A DNA stretch of 64,000 nt from Welwitschia mirabilis. Taxonomy: Eukaryota > Gnetophyta > Gnetopsida > Welwitschiales. Positions 21,601 to 33,342 of this stretch are shown here, piece after piece. The translations under genes were made by a program, and so were the position numbers. The stretch lies in assembly GCA_051453625.1 (NCBI GenBank), contig JBOZIK010000001.1:12439171-12503170 (forward strand), read 5' to 3'. A model generated the notes under the pieces. That model saw only the letters and a list, made by a program, of their open reading frames with translations, had not been told where the DNA came from and did not search any database. Each line of letters starts with the position of its first letter. Within the stretch, counting starts at the first letter, position 1.

Positions 21601-23946
21601 ATCATTAATATTGCTATTTATGTTATGATCAATTGTATTAATAATAAATGCTTAAGAGTTCTTCTAACACTTATTGTAGACCATCACTATGTGATAGATA
21701 GAGGGATATGTAAATTTACTCATACACTAAATATTATTAATGGACAATGAATATGAAATAGCTTACGGTAATGCTCCTATGCCATGATGGAATTATTTAT
21801 AGTAAAGCAATATATAATAAAATAAAAACAATGTTAAAATCTCATTTTTTAATTTTAATTTACCTATTATATGTGTGTATTGTAACTTCTTATTAGTTTT
21901 AATTTTAGCTAATTAAATACATAAAATTAAGAATATCTATCTTAGGTGAAACCTCGTCATCATAGATAAGGTCTGTCTCATCTTTATTTTTACTAGTTCC
22001 ACTTAAAATATGATGGTATGATTGTTTTCTTTATTTTTGTTTAGTAAATAAAGTTATCCTTTATTATTTTTAGGCTTCCACCCTTATGTTGATAAAATTA
22101 TAGATGCAAAAATTAGTAAACTTCCTTCTTTATATTCAAAATTATAGAATTTTTTAGGCAAATGTAATAAGAGCATTGTTTCTAATGCTCCAAACCCTTA
22201 TACTCCATTTTTCCTAAATATATTCTTCTTCTATTTTTAAGAAATCTACTTCTAATTAATTTTAATTTAACCTTTTACCATCATAATGTTGTAGAATCCC
22301 TATTTCTTAGAATATTTTAACATTCCCTCTCTAGTAAAGATATTTCTCTTAAATTAGTTTTTTGAAATAATGGTGGTCTATAAGAACAATTTTGATATGT
22401 TCCATGGTAAACATCCGATATATAATAGAAAAGCTAATGAAATCTCCACTATAAAGGCTTCCATTCCATCATCCCTTATCACATAACTTACTATTACATG
22501 GCCTACCACAATCAATACACCCTGATAGGAGTAGAAAAGGGAGGAATTTTTAGAGGCTACCATCATTCTAGAACAAGATTATAAATGGCTAAAAATCATT
22601 TAGATCAAAATTGTATAAGAAATTATTCATTGTAGCTTTATTTTATTTTTTAAGCCAACACATAGAGAGAACTATACTAGTTAACTTATAGAATTTTATT
22701 ATAGGATAACCATACATTACCAATATCTTATCAATGATAATCCTAATCAACTTGAATAAGAAACCATCATTTGATGTCATATGGGTCACATTAAAATTGA
22801 TATTATAAAAGGTTTCTTATACAAAAATTATAGCATTTCATCCAAGGGAATCCACTTTACATTGATTAAGGAGTAAGAAAGAAAAAAAAGAATATTTTAT
22901 AGATCTTATAGGAGAATAAGTCACCTTTAAGGCTTTAACTTTAGCCTTTGAAGATGGGATATTTATTTAAATAATCTTTCCTTAGACATGTATGTTTTTT
23001 ATACTTATTACCATTAACATTCATTCCACAATACACATTTATTAACCTTATGACATTTCACACTATATTAGTGTTGGTGTTATACAATGCAAAAGTGTAT
23101 AATTTTACTTAAACTATCATTAAGTTCATAAAATTAGTAGTCTAATCACCCATTATTATATCTTTTCCTTTCCTTCTTGCTACCATTTTATAATCTAGAA
23201 ATATATTCAAACCAACTCATGAGTCACTAACATAAATGATAAGTTTTAAAAAATGGATCTAAACATAATTCATCTCATTAAGTAGGCCTAAATTTAACCT
23301 CTAGAAGCACTAGCTTCTTTAGATACCACACTCATAAACCTTTTTCACTAAGTAACTTTAACAAGTTAGAGGGATAATATAAAATTAAAAATAATAATTA
23401 CAAGTTCACATGCAAACTTTAGAATTCAAATTGACCAAGCTTACTAATGAAGTTTAAGAAATTAAAATGCACATTGGATTTAAGATTGAACATGTAGCAA
23501 GTGCAATATCACCAGAGGATGGGAAAAGAATATCATGAAATGAATACCCCATGAATTTGTACTTTTACCTATTTTTATCATGAAATTGAAAGATTGATAA
23601 TGATTTTATAACCATTCAATTCAATTTTTGTAATTTTGTACTATGTACTTTGATTGGCATCTTAATATAATAAATGCTCTTTTCTACTATACACGTTATT
23701 TATTTTTAATAATTTCTTACTCCATAATAAATTTACTAACATACTAAATGAGATTAATTTAAACTATTAATTATTTTCTAACAAAGGGACTATCACAAAA
23801 AAAGAATAAGACTATGATAGCACTATAAATTTTAATTTTATCACATATTGTATCACATAGTTAAAACTTGAAATACTCTAAAGTACCCTTTACAAATGCA
23901 CTTAGAACCAAATATATTCTAGTTAGTTTACTTTAAAAAATGTTAT
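21601..23946 (+). other. Foreign segment at end of unit 1, possible copia remnant
   Basis: Unit 2 continues its coiled-coil ORF at the equivalent place (31,490-33,340), but this segment is unrelated to it, so unit 1 has lost its own 3' end or received an insertion. Around 22,690-22,850 a plus-strand frame reads NDNPNQLE, a stop, ETII, a stop, then CHMGHIKIDIIKG. This resembles the end of a copia RNase H (NP..., then CH.., then K-I-x-x-G) but is short and broken. No LTR pair was found around it. The rest contains no recognisable protein. Confidence 0.35.
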
Positions 23947-24870
23947 TGATGACTTAAATACAAATGTACATTTATGCTATATTCTTACCAAAGTTAATGA
24001 ATGATATGTCAAAATGTTAGAAATATGTTATGATATTATATGCTATGATATTATTATAATATATTATGTGTTATCTTAAGCTAACGTTGTGATGCAGGTC
24101 AGTTAGATGGAACCATGATACAAAAAGGGAAAGCGGTTGTAACAACTAGACAGGTGGTGCAAAAGAAGGAGTAAGAAACTCACTACAACTACATCTATAA
24201 ATATGCATTATAGAGGAGGAAAAAGGATCCTTTTGGAGTATTGTGAAGTCTTGGAGAAGAGTTGAAAAGCACATCTAAGGTGAAGAGATCACATTGGAAG
24301 AACTATAAAGTGACTTCCTAAGATACTGTACATGTTGCGAAAACATAGGAAGTGGCTAATTACTATTTTTCTTGATAAGTAATACAAGTTGTGTTATTCT
24401 AAAAAGAATATTATATTGTTAAAGTGTGTAATTTGGAAACATTGCATGCTATCATTTTCTTTCTCTTAATATTGATACTGGCTAGAGTTATTATTAAGAT
24501 AGTGTATCTATTACAATAATTGGTGTACATAATCTGGCTAGGTTTTCTTTGTTCTAGCTACTTTTATTTTCCATATCTTGTAAATTATTCTTTATAAGTA
24601 AAGTAACTGTAAAAACACCTTTTTGCTAAGAATAGTCATTCTTTGACAAAATATGTGTCTTGATGAAACAACAAAAGCTTTGTTTGAGTGAAAAGCAAAA
24701 AAACATAATCTCCATATAAAAATTATTAATGATTAAAGTCTATGTGTAGATTTGGTAATTTAAATGTATGGTTTTCTAGTATTTTATTAATTTAATAGTT
24801 CATTTTTAAGTATTTTGTTGAAACTGGTTAACTGTTTTATAGTATTTCTAGTTAAATTACAAGCTTGACA
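23947..24870 (+). repeat. LTR B (shared by units 1 and 2)
   Basis: Begins TGATGACTTAAATAC and ends ..AAGCTTGACA, giving canonical TG...CA ends and a length of 924 bp. The left neighbour is the 3' tail of unit 1, and the right neighbour is the primer-site motif and gag of unit 2. No N lies within 3 kb on the left or 1.8 kb on the right. One LTR thus serves two internal regions. Confidence 0.85.
24195..24206 (+). promoter_or_regulatory. LTR B TATA box (CTATAAATATGC)
   Basis: Identical to the box in LTR A and at the same relative position. It is the promoter of unit 2 and would also lie in the terminator region of unit 1. Confidence 0.65.
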
Positions 24871-24893
24871 TTTTGGCCTAGAAGGAGGGCACT
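24871..24893 (+). other. Putative primer-binding site of unit 2
   Basis: TTTTGGCCTAGAAGGAGGG follows LTR B at once. It differs from the unit 1 site by loss of one base after GGC, and the shared TAGAAGGAGGGCACTTCTA part is unchanged. Confidence 0.65.
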
Positions 24894-24898
24894 TCTAA

Positions 24899-26700
24899 CC
24901 TTTTGTTTGAAACAGTAAAGGTATTTTTGACAAAAGACAATCAAGGAAGATGGAGAAATGAAAAGAAACAATATGTTCAAAACCTTAAAAAATACAAATT
25001 GGATGAAGCAATCAATGATACAATAATACTTGAAATTAACCCGTATGACTTTATGGAAGATACTGAAGCACTTAAAAGAGGTTAAATAGAGTTACAACAT
25101 AAGATAGACCTATTAATACAAACTCGGATAAGAAAGGAAAAAGTATAAGAACTAGAAGGGTTATATTGAGATGAATAAGAAATAGTCGACTCTACTCCTT
25201 TATGTATTGACTATTATACATCTCATGTACCAAACCTATAGATCCCATAATCTTCAAAACTTTTGATAAGATGAGAAATATAAATACTACTAATATCCCC
25301 ACTTTTAAAGGTAGGAAAAAAAATGAAAAACCTATGCTTCATTTGAGTCTTTTTTATTATTTTTACAAGGATAACTACTTAGAAATCAACTCAAATTTCT
25401 TGAGAGATTTCCCTTTTTTCTTAAATGAAGATGCCCAGCTATAGTTTTATAGATTCCGAAACTATATTTTTAAAAATTAGAACTCTATAAGGTAAGATTT
25501 ATAAATAAATATCAACTTGTAATGGTCATTAAAGATTTGAGAGATCAATTTTTAAATGTTAAATAGAAAGAACATAATAAATTTTATGAATTCATGCATA
25601 GATATTGGATTTGACTGGTAAAATGTCTGAATCATAGGATAACTCTTAGAAAATGAATGAAAACCTTGTTAAAGGTCTACAAAATAATTCTTTAAAGAAA
25701 CTAAATATTCTTCATAAGGAAAACATTAGAAATTGTATCATCCAAAAGATTAAAACCAATATAAATAAATTATATAGAGTGAATTAGGGATGGACTCAAA
25801 ATGAAGAAAAATGAAAGAGAAAAATTAATGAAGTTTTAGTAGAGAAAGAAATAGAAACTACACATACAAGCATGTTAAAAGAAACTAATAAAAGAATAGA
25901 AGCTCTAGTAGATGAGATTAATAAATTAAAACAAGAAGAAGAAGTAGAAATCTATGAATATTATAATGAGAAGAATCACCATCCTACAGAATGTCCATAA
26001 ATGGTAGAATTTATGGAATAATTAGACATTAATAAAATTGATTATAACCCTAACAATACTCCTTAGATTAAGAAGAAGTCGTGTCATAACCAAACCAAGA
26101 AATGGAAAGGTAAGAAAGAAACTTCAATATAGAGATTTATGCAATCTAAGAGATATGATTATTTTAGAGATTGGAGAAATATAAAAGAAGAAGCTAGTCA
26201 CAATTAATAACTAGATAAAGGAAAAAAACTTGAAGAATATTCTATACCTACACAACCTCATCCAAGTCCAAGAGAAGCTGGTTGTAAAGCTATTACAACT
26301 AGATCAAGTAGAAGTCATCTTTCACTCTTAGCAGCCAAAAAAAAAAAAAAAAAGGGAAATAAAAGCATGGTTAAAAATAGTTTAACAGAAATAGAAATGG
26401 ATGATTCTTTACCATTTCCAATGAGAAGATAAAAAAACATTTTTTAAAAAAAGGAGAGGAAAGGATGTAGAATACTTTCTCAAAGCTCTAAAAGATACCT
26501 CAACTATCTTACCCTTAGTAAAAATATTAAGAGACATCCCCTTGTACCAAAAGCAAATAAATAAGTTGTGTAGTAAAGAAGGGAGTAAGAAAAAGAAAGA
26601 GAAAACTAATAACAACCAATTAGTAAAGGAATCAACTAAAAGAGTTCAGGTATCTTGGGCCTCTACTCAAGCTTTGCAAAGAAATTAAATTGAGAAGTAT
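24899..26700 (+). pseudogene. Unit 2 gag
   Basis: A 60-codon open stretch (24,903-25,085) covers the Gag N-terminus. The ATG used in unit 1 is TTG here. The frame includes YKLDEAINDTIILE and NPYDFMEDTEALKRG and then continues with stops through the capsid region (about 25,580-25,800) to a knuckle remnant at 25,944-25,991, YEYYNEKNHHPTEC. Both leading cysteines are Tyr, as in unit 1. A GCKAITTRSSRS motif sits near 26,276-26,315 and is followed by an 18-A run (26,337-26,354) that would encode Lys. The acidic MDDSLPFPMR segment near 26,398 matches unit 1. The layout is complete but broken by many stops. Confidence 0.75.
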
Positions 26701-26741
26701 AGTAACCATGGAATACCAATAGTAGATATAANNNNNNNNNN

Positions 26742-27130
26742 GTGCCTATAAAATAGAAGCTTTGGTAAATTTAGGGATGAGTATTAATCTCACTTTTCAT
26801 GACATATTTGAACAACTTGGAAGTCCTCTGTATAATAAATTAGTTTATATGATAGATGGCCATGTAGTAAAGCCAAAGGAAATAATGGAGAATACCTCAA
26901 TAAAACTACAAGAATTCAGATACTTGGTGATTTAGTTATTATAAAGACAAAAGAGAATACTCACCTGTCATCATAAGGATATCTTCCATGGCAACAACCA
27001 ATGCAACTACTTATTATAGGAAGGTAGTAATGGAAGTTATTTTAAGAAATCTGGTATAGCAAATAAAAATATCTAATAAGGTAGAAATTAAAAATCCTTT
27101 AATAACAAGGGGGATAGTGTAACATGATCC
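26742..27130 (+). pseudogene. Unit 2 protease, catalytic Asp lost
   Basis: After a 10-N gap at 26,732 the frame reads EALVNLGMSINL. The catalytic triplet is NLG because Asp is replaced by Asn (AAT at 26,768-26,770; unit 1 has GAT). The frame continues FHDIFEQLGSP and YMIDGHVVKPKE. It then breaks near 26,930, where a frameshift moves the I-I-x-G region into another frame. This is the same domain as 13,531-13,960. The G-to-A change alone would abolish proteolysis. Confidence 0.78.
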
Positions 27131-27229
27131 TCCAAAAAGAATCTCAACAATTATTAGAAGAATAGAAGAGACTACTTATTGATTATTAAACTGGTAGAAA
27201 AAGAAGAGGATCTTAATAAACCTTCTCTT

Positions 27230-28240
27230 AAAGAAGGTTTGGGATACATTAAAATTTAGAAAAATAGATCTTTAATTATGAAAATTTGACTCATTCTCAA
27301 AAGAGTAAATTATAAAGTATTATGACTAAATGAACTAATGCTTTTACTTGAACTCATAAAGATATTACTGGGGTAGATCCTATAATATGTTAACATAAAA
27401 TTTATTTAGATGCCATAGTAAAGCCTATGAGGTAACTAGAAAGGAGATATAATTCTCATATGCAAAATCTGATTAATAAGGGATTTATTTATTCTATTTA
27501 TGATTCAAAATGAATAATTCCTATGACAGTAGTTCCTAAGAAGAATAATAAATAGAGAGTATGCAGAGACTTTAGGCTACTAAATGTTGCTGCTTATAAG
27601 GATCATTTTTCCTTACCCTTTATGAATTAGGTTTTAGAAAGCATTTCTTGTCATAAATACTATAGTTTTTTAAAGGAGTATAGTGGATATAACCAAATTT
27701 CTATACCTCTTAAATACTAGACAAAAACTACTTTTACTTGAAAATGGGGTACATATGCTTTTAAATGTTTACCTTTTGGATTATGTAATGTACTAATCAC
27801 TTTCCAAAGGCTAGTGAATAGTATTTTCTAAGACATGATAGGAAAGTTAGTTGATGTTTTCATCGATGATTTCTTAACCTTTGGAAATGATTTTGAGGAA
27901 GGTTTAAAAAGACTAGAAGCTGTACTTACCCAATGTAAAGAAAACAAATTAAAAATGAACTGGTTTAAAAGTCATTTCATGGTGGGTAAAGGTATTATTT
28001 TAGGCCACAGGATGTCAGCAAGAGGAATTAAAATTGATTAGAAAAATACTAATGTCATCGAATAAATTCCTTTATCAATTAAATTGAAATAAATAAGATC
28101 ATTTTTACATCATGTGAGGTATTATAGAAGATTCATTATGAATTTTAGTAAAATTACTAATCCATTAAGTAATGTTTTACTAAAAAAATGCCTTATAAAT
28201 GGACCTAAGAATGCTAAAAAGATTTTTAAATTCTTAAATA
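27230..28240 (+). pseudogene. Unit 2 reverse transcriptase, FIDDF intact
   Basis: RT of the same family. In the palm it keeps KCLPFGLCN (27,763-27,789) and the catalytic FIDDFLTFGNDFEE with both Asp codons (GAT at 27,865-27,870). An open stretch 27,835-28,041 includes NWFKSHFMVGKGIILGHRM, a signature of the Athila/Tat thumb. Upstream blocks (VCRDFRLLNVAAYKDHF, EYSGYNQISI) contain stops. The connection near 28,110-28,170 reads HVRYYRRFIMNFSKITNP. Downstream the frame shifts after 28,170. Confidence 0.88.
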
Positions 28241-28655
28241 TAAACCACTTGTAATTCTTATTTTACAAAAATTATATTGGAACAAATCTTTTCACGTTAT
28301 GTCTGATTCTTCATAGTTTGCTAGTGGTGTTGTTTTGGATCAGAAGAATGATAATTGTAAATCCTATGTTATTGTTCACATAAGTAAGAATCTGAATATT
28401 GCATAATCAAACTACAAAGTTGTAGAAAATGAGATGCTAGCCATCTTAGTAGCCTTAGATAACTTTAGGCATAATATCCTAGGGTATAAGGCTAAAATTC
28501 ACATAGATCATAATGCTATATGGTTTTTAATGAACAAGAAGGAAGAAAATTCTTATATCATAAGATGGAAACTTTTGATGCAGGAATTTGATCTCAAGAT
28601 AATAGATAAGAAGGGAAAAAAGAATGTGGTATCTGATCATCTATCTGGAATCCCC
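28241..28655 (+). pseudogene. Unit 2 RNase H
   Basis: The frame gives VMSDSS with the first catalytic Asp kept, GVVLDQKND, then VENEMLAILVALDNFRHN with the catalytic Glu, and IHIDHNAIWFLMNKK with the second Asp. It is open from 28,434 to 28,658 and ends KNVVSDHLSGIP, the conserved end of the Ty3/gypsy RNase H. Catalytic residues are better preserved than in unit 1, but an upstream stop (TAA near 28,405) and the broken RT connection make it non-functional. Confidence 0.82.
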
Positions 28656-28689
28656 TAAAGAGGTAGAACAATTGGATAGCTAAAATAAT

Positions 28690-30018
28690 TTTCTTGATGA
28701 GCATTTAGTATGTGTGCAACAAACTCCTTGGTTTGTAGATATTGCTAATCTCCTAGTAAGTAAGAAGATACCTCCTTGCTTAATCTATTATGAGAAAAAT
28801 AGGTTGTTAAGAGAAGTGAAAGATTATACACGAAATAACAAGATCCTCTTCAGATTTTGTAAGGATGGTTTTATTAGAAGATGTGATGATGAGCTTGATC
28901 AGAAGGAGCTTCTACAAACTTTCCATTCAAAGCAAGAAGGAGATCATTATGGAGGAAAAGGAATAGCTATAAAAATTCTAAATGTAGGATATTATTGGCC
29001 TTCTCTATTTAAGGACTCTTTTAGTTATACTAAAAGATGTAATAAGTGTTAAAGAAAGGAAGTATGATTAAAGATGATTTAAATGTTCCAATAATGGATT
29101 CAAGAATTAGAGTCCTTTGATGTTTTGAAAATAGATTTCATTGATTCCATTAATCCAAAATCCTATAAAAAAGAATACATTCTAGTTTGTGTGAATTATT
29201 TAACTAAATGAGCTAAAGCTAAGGCTATTCCTAATTGTTATACTAAAACCATAGTCAAATTCTTATCTAAGAATATCTTTTACAAGTTTAGTATGCCTAA
29301 GAGTCTTATATCAGATAGAGGGGTCCATTTCACTAGTCAAGCCTTTGAAAAGTTTTCGTCTAAGTATGAAGTCCATCATAAACTCTCCTCTGCTAACTAC
29401 CCTTAATCCAATGGTTAGGATGAGGTCACAAATAGGGAATTAAATTGAATTTTGACTATAATGGGAATAATAAAAGAACTAATTACTAAATCTTTATGGG
29501 CCTATAGGATAATTTGAAAAAACATTATAGGTTTCACACCCTCTGAGTTAGTTTATGATGAAAAAAGAAATGTTGCCTATTAAATTAAGATTAACATCTT
29601 ATAAATTGGCTAAATAATTAGATCATGATTTGGATAAAGATCAAAAGGAATGGATCCAAAACATGAATGAATTAGATGAAGATAGAATAAAAGCCCTAGT
29701 AAGAAAAGAATTAATCTAAAAACAAGTGGCACAACTATAATGTTCAAAAAACTAATTTCAAAATTAGAGATATAGTTCTGTTTTTAAAATATAAATCTAT
29801 ATCGTCTAAATAAAAGTAACTCAAAAATGGATTAGACCATATACTTAAATAAAAATTCTATATAATGGAGAAATGAAAGTGTTTAATAAAGAAAAAAGAC
29901 ACATACCAAGTCAATGGTCATAGAATCAAGACTTATATAGAAGGAATTTCACTTTTAGAAGAAACTGGACAAACTCATAGGGTGGAAAAGATTATAACCA
30001 TATGTCTTCCTCCATAAT
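28690..30018 (+). pseudogene. Unit 2 integrase
   Basis: An open stretch 28,714-29,052 (112 codons, the longest N-free one in pol) holds the HHCC zinc finger: FHSKQEGDHYGG, VGYYWPSLFKDS and ending RCNKC. Core motifs follow: KIDFID near 29,127, LISDRGVHFTSQAF (Asp 29,314-29,316) and VTNRELN near 29,430. The C-terminal domain ends QVNGHRIKTYIEG near 29,910-29,945 without a chromodomain. Stops and small deletions interrupt the core after 29,400. The same 3' end as unit 1 is reached at about 30,018, then an N gap at 30,125. Confidence 0.85.
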
Positions 30019-30224
30019 CCTATATTCTATGATTAAGAAAAACATTAGAAATAATAATAACAAACAAATAAGAAATAAATAAATAAATAATATGCTATGA
30101 GGTTTAAATTTTAAGAAAGGTAAANNNNNNNNNNNNNNNNNNNNNNNNNNNNNNNNNNNNNNNNNNNNNNNNNNNNNNNNNNNNNNNNNNNNNNNNNNNN
30201 NNNNNNNNNNNNNNNNNNNNNNNN

Positions 30225-31490
30225 TTTAATAGTAATTCTTATATGAGCATTTCATATAAGAATAAGATTGAACTCCAAAGCTAAACTATAAAATATGTTT
30301 TTGTATAAGTTAAATTTATTTCCATTTCAAATTTTAAAAAACTTCTTAAAGATGTTAGTTTTACCATACTCAAATAATGAATAATTAAACTTAACTAATG
30401 GGACTAGTTAACATTTCTAGAAAGTATAATAATGAAGAAGTATCATCTTTTTATAGAAAGATGATATTTTTAGAGGAATCACCAATATTATACTCATCAT
30501 TCAATCATGTACCAATTCAAAGTTCATTGGGTAAAATTAGGATGATTCTTTAGGTATCATTAAGTGGAAGATTATTATCAGAAACATGTAAAAATGAGGA
30601 CACCACCTTATGTCTAAAACATTTTCATAGTATCACAAATAAAGACAGATTAGTTAACATTAATAAGGTAAGGGATCCTAAGGGATTTATCATTTCCAAA
30701 ATAGTATCTTCTAACCTAGCTCCAATCATCAACAAGAAAAAGAACATAAGTATATTAGTAGTACACTTAATAGATTCCATTAAAGATCCCTCAAGTGGAA
30801 ATATTATTATTGTATTCAACATCTTTAAATACTTATGTAAATTAGTGTCTACAATCAGAAACACCACCATGATTATAAAGGTTAAACTAGGATTTTCATA
30901 ACTAATTAAAAGGATTATTTTAGATAGAAATGTTCCATAATTCTTTCTAAGAAAAATAAGTAGCATGGAATTCTCAGTCGCATCCTTATTTGGAGCTTCG
31001 ATTCTAATACCCTTTAGTATTTTAGGCATAAAAGAGACATCTTTAACTAGTCAATCAATGATACAAATTCAAATACACAAGATCCTTCTAGGAAATAAGT
31101 CGATACATTTACTTTATATAAAGTGGGGCTATAAAAGAAAGCAGAATCCTTTACAAAGTTACTGAAAGAAGATAAGGTGATTTTTTTATGTGCCACTATA
31201 AATTACTTAACCAGAAAAGACTAGCTATAGAAAGAAAAACTTAGTTTAAAGGAAAAAGTTAAATTTTTAGAACTAGAGAATGAATTTTAAAATATAAAAT
31301 TTATTTTTGGTAGGAAGAATGTGACAAAGCAAAGGAGGAGAAGTAGTTGTTAAAGGAGAGATTAATCTCTCATTTTAAATCCCAAAAGTTAGACAAGTTC
31401 TCTCTACACAATGTTCAAGCTCAAATTAAGTAATTAGAGTGAGAACTTGGAGAGGAGAAATAAAAACTATAGCTTTCCCCTATTAATAAC
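30225..31490 (+). pseudogene. Sense extra ORF of unit 2 (best-preserved N-terminal copy)
   Basis: Collinear with 20,311-21,600 of unit 1, with only a handful of stops over about 250 codons. Blocks include EEVSSFYRKMIFLEE, then DTTLCLKHFHSITNKD, NINKVRDPKGFIISKI, VVHLIDSIKDPSSG, FNIFKYLCKL and RKISSMEFSVASLFG. A stop-free stretch runs 30,965-31,165. Position-by-position agreement with unit 1 and element 3, including block spacing, identifies the plus strand as coding. The 134-codon minus-strand open frame here is a shadow. From about 31,180 the product becomes coiled-coil-like (LSLKEKVKFLELENEF). Its role is unknown; family resemblance is to the plant 'putative transposon protein' domain. Confidence 0.65.
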
Positions 31491-33342
31491 AAATATTTTT
31501 TATTGGAAGTTCTAAAAATCATGGTTCATACAAAACATATTATACCAAATATGTTGAAATGCAATAATAATTTATTACTTTTATTCATAACAATTCATCC
31601 CTCCCTTTAAAGAAAGAATATTTATAGAAAATTTATGAAAAGCATATGAAAATTCAAGAGGAAAATAATAAATACAAGCAAAAATGTTTAAAGTCTTTAG
31701 AATGAGTGTAGGTTAAGTAGGAAAAAATTGAAATATAGGAGAGAAATATTGCTTTCCTATAAGAAAATCTAGAATCAACCTTTTCTTATTCCATACCCAC
31801 TAGTTATTCTTTGTTAGAATAGAGTTTACTAAATATTTTGAAATATGAATTGTCTCTAATCTCAGAAAGAGTTCTATAACCTGCTTTATAACAACTAACT
31901 CTAGTGGATACAGGGATTTTTATGCATCAAATTTTAGACGCCATCAAAGAAATATTAGTTCCTTCTAGCTAGTTGGAATTAATTGAAAAGCTAAAAAAGG
32001 AAAATAATAGGCTACTTTATGAAAATAAACTTTTAGAAGTCTAATTAGAAAAGAGAGTAAGATTTGGGGATGAAGAATTAATGGTACCAAGGAGAAAACA
32101 TTTTTATCACTAAAACTTATACGATTATTTTGATTATTATGAAGAAGTTATAAATGAAATCATATAGAACATAGAAAAAGGACGGGAGAAAATTACTAGG
32201 GTATCTAACCAAGCCCTCGAGGAGATAAATACTACCAAGAGTAAAGTAGTTAAAGGACAATATTANNNNNNNNNNNNNNNNNNNNNNNNNNNNNNNNNNN
32301 NNNNNNNNNNNNNNNNNNNNNNNNNNNNNNNNNNNNNNNNNNNNNNNNNNNNNNNNNNNNNNNNNCCCACTAATTATTCTTCATTAGAATAAAATCTAAT
32401 AAATATTTTGAAAAATTAATTGTCTCTAATCTTAGAAAGAGTTTTACAACCTGCTTTACAACAACTACTCTAGTGGATACAGAGATTTTTATGCATGAAA
32501 TTTTAGATTCCATCAAAGAAATATTAGTTTCTTCTAGCTAGTTGAACTTAATTGAAAAGCTCAAAAAAGAAATAGTAGGCTACTTTATGAAAATAAACTT
32601 TTAGAAGTCTAATTATAAAAGAGAATAAGATTTGGGTATGAAGAATTGATGGTATTAAGGAGAATACATTTTTATCATTAAAACTTATATGATGACTTTG
32701 ATGATCATGAATAAGTTATAAATGAAATCATACAGAAGATAGAAAAAGGATGGGATAAAATTACTAGGATATCTAACAAGGCCCTTGAGGAGATAAATAC
32801 TACCAAAAGTAAAGTAGTTAAAGGACAGCATTACAAGGCAATGAGCAAACTCCTATAAGTCTATGAAGGTTATAAAAAAGATATTTCTCTTTTTATAATT
32901 ACTAAGTAGGATCTAAATTCTCTAAAAAAATCAAAGAAATAAGCTTTTGTAGTGCATGAGAATGCTCAAACTTTATAGATATTTTCTTCAAAATGGAAGG
33001 AGGAGAAGAAATTTGAACTATCCTAAATAGAAATTACTCTAGTTTAGAGGAATCTGAAAAGCCTCCTCCTCCTCAGCTTATGAAGTTAAAGAATATTTCA
33101 ACTACTAAAAAGGATAAACAATTAAAAGAGAAGCTAACAAGTGTAGCTCAATCGGATCAAAAAGTTAAATTTAAAAAAATATCCCGTTTGAAAGAGAAAA
33201 TTGAGGCAAAGAAGTAGTTGAAAGAAATGAAAAAGTCATAGGTTGAATTAGAATTAGATACAATTGAAAAGAAGAAAATAAAATATCAAAGAAAATAATT
33301 TAAATTATTAGAGGATTAATAAATGTCTTAGTATAGGAAAAC
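31491..33342 (+). pseudogene. Coiled-coil continuation of unit 2 extra ORF
   Basis: A Lys/Glu/Leu-rich broken frame with heptad-like stretches: KIQEENNKYKQKCLKSLE, ELIEKLKKENNRLLYENKLLE, YEEVINEII and REKITRVSNQALEEINTTKS. The last part near 33,100-33,300 is very basic (KKMKKS and EKKKIKYQRK-like). Many stops are TAG or TAA where Gln or Glu is expected. Bases 31,785-32,265 are repeated at 32,366-32,835 across a 100-N gap (about 92% identical), probably an unmerged overlap. A related frame occurs in element 3 at 62,830-63,880. It ends directly at LTR C. Confidence 0.5.

Noticed and set aside
22378-22566. Minus-strand 62-codon hydrophobic frame
   Set aside because: No homologue elsewhere in the window and no recognisable motif; length is expected by chance in AT-rich sequence.
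26337-26354. 18-A run as a poly-A tail of a LINE/SINE
   Set aside because: It lies inside unit 2 gag where unit 1 encodes Lys-rich residues; it is slippage in a coding tract, not a retroposon tail.
26409-26615. Minus-strand 68-codon frame
   Set aside because: Opposite the basic Gag-protease linker of unit 2; no support.
30625-31029. Minus-strand 134-codon frame (also 20,599-20,904 and 20,908-21,111)
   Set aside because: The plus-strand peptide, not the minus-strand one, aligns with element 3's ORF in block order and spacing. The minus frames are shadows.
33100-33300. Basic Lys-rich stretch as a nuclear localisation or DNA-binding domain
   Set aside because: Composition bias in a decayed coiled-coil frame; no defined motif.
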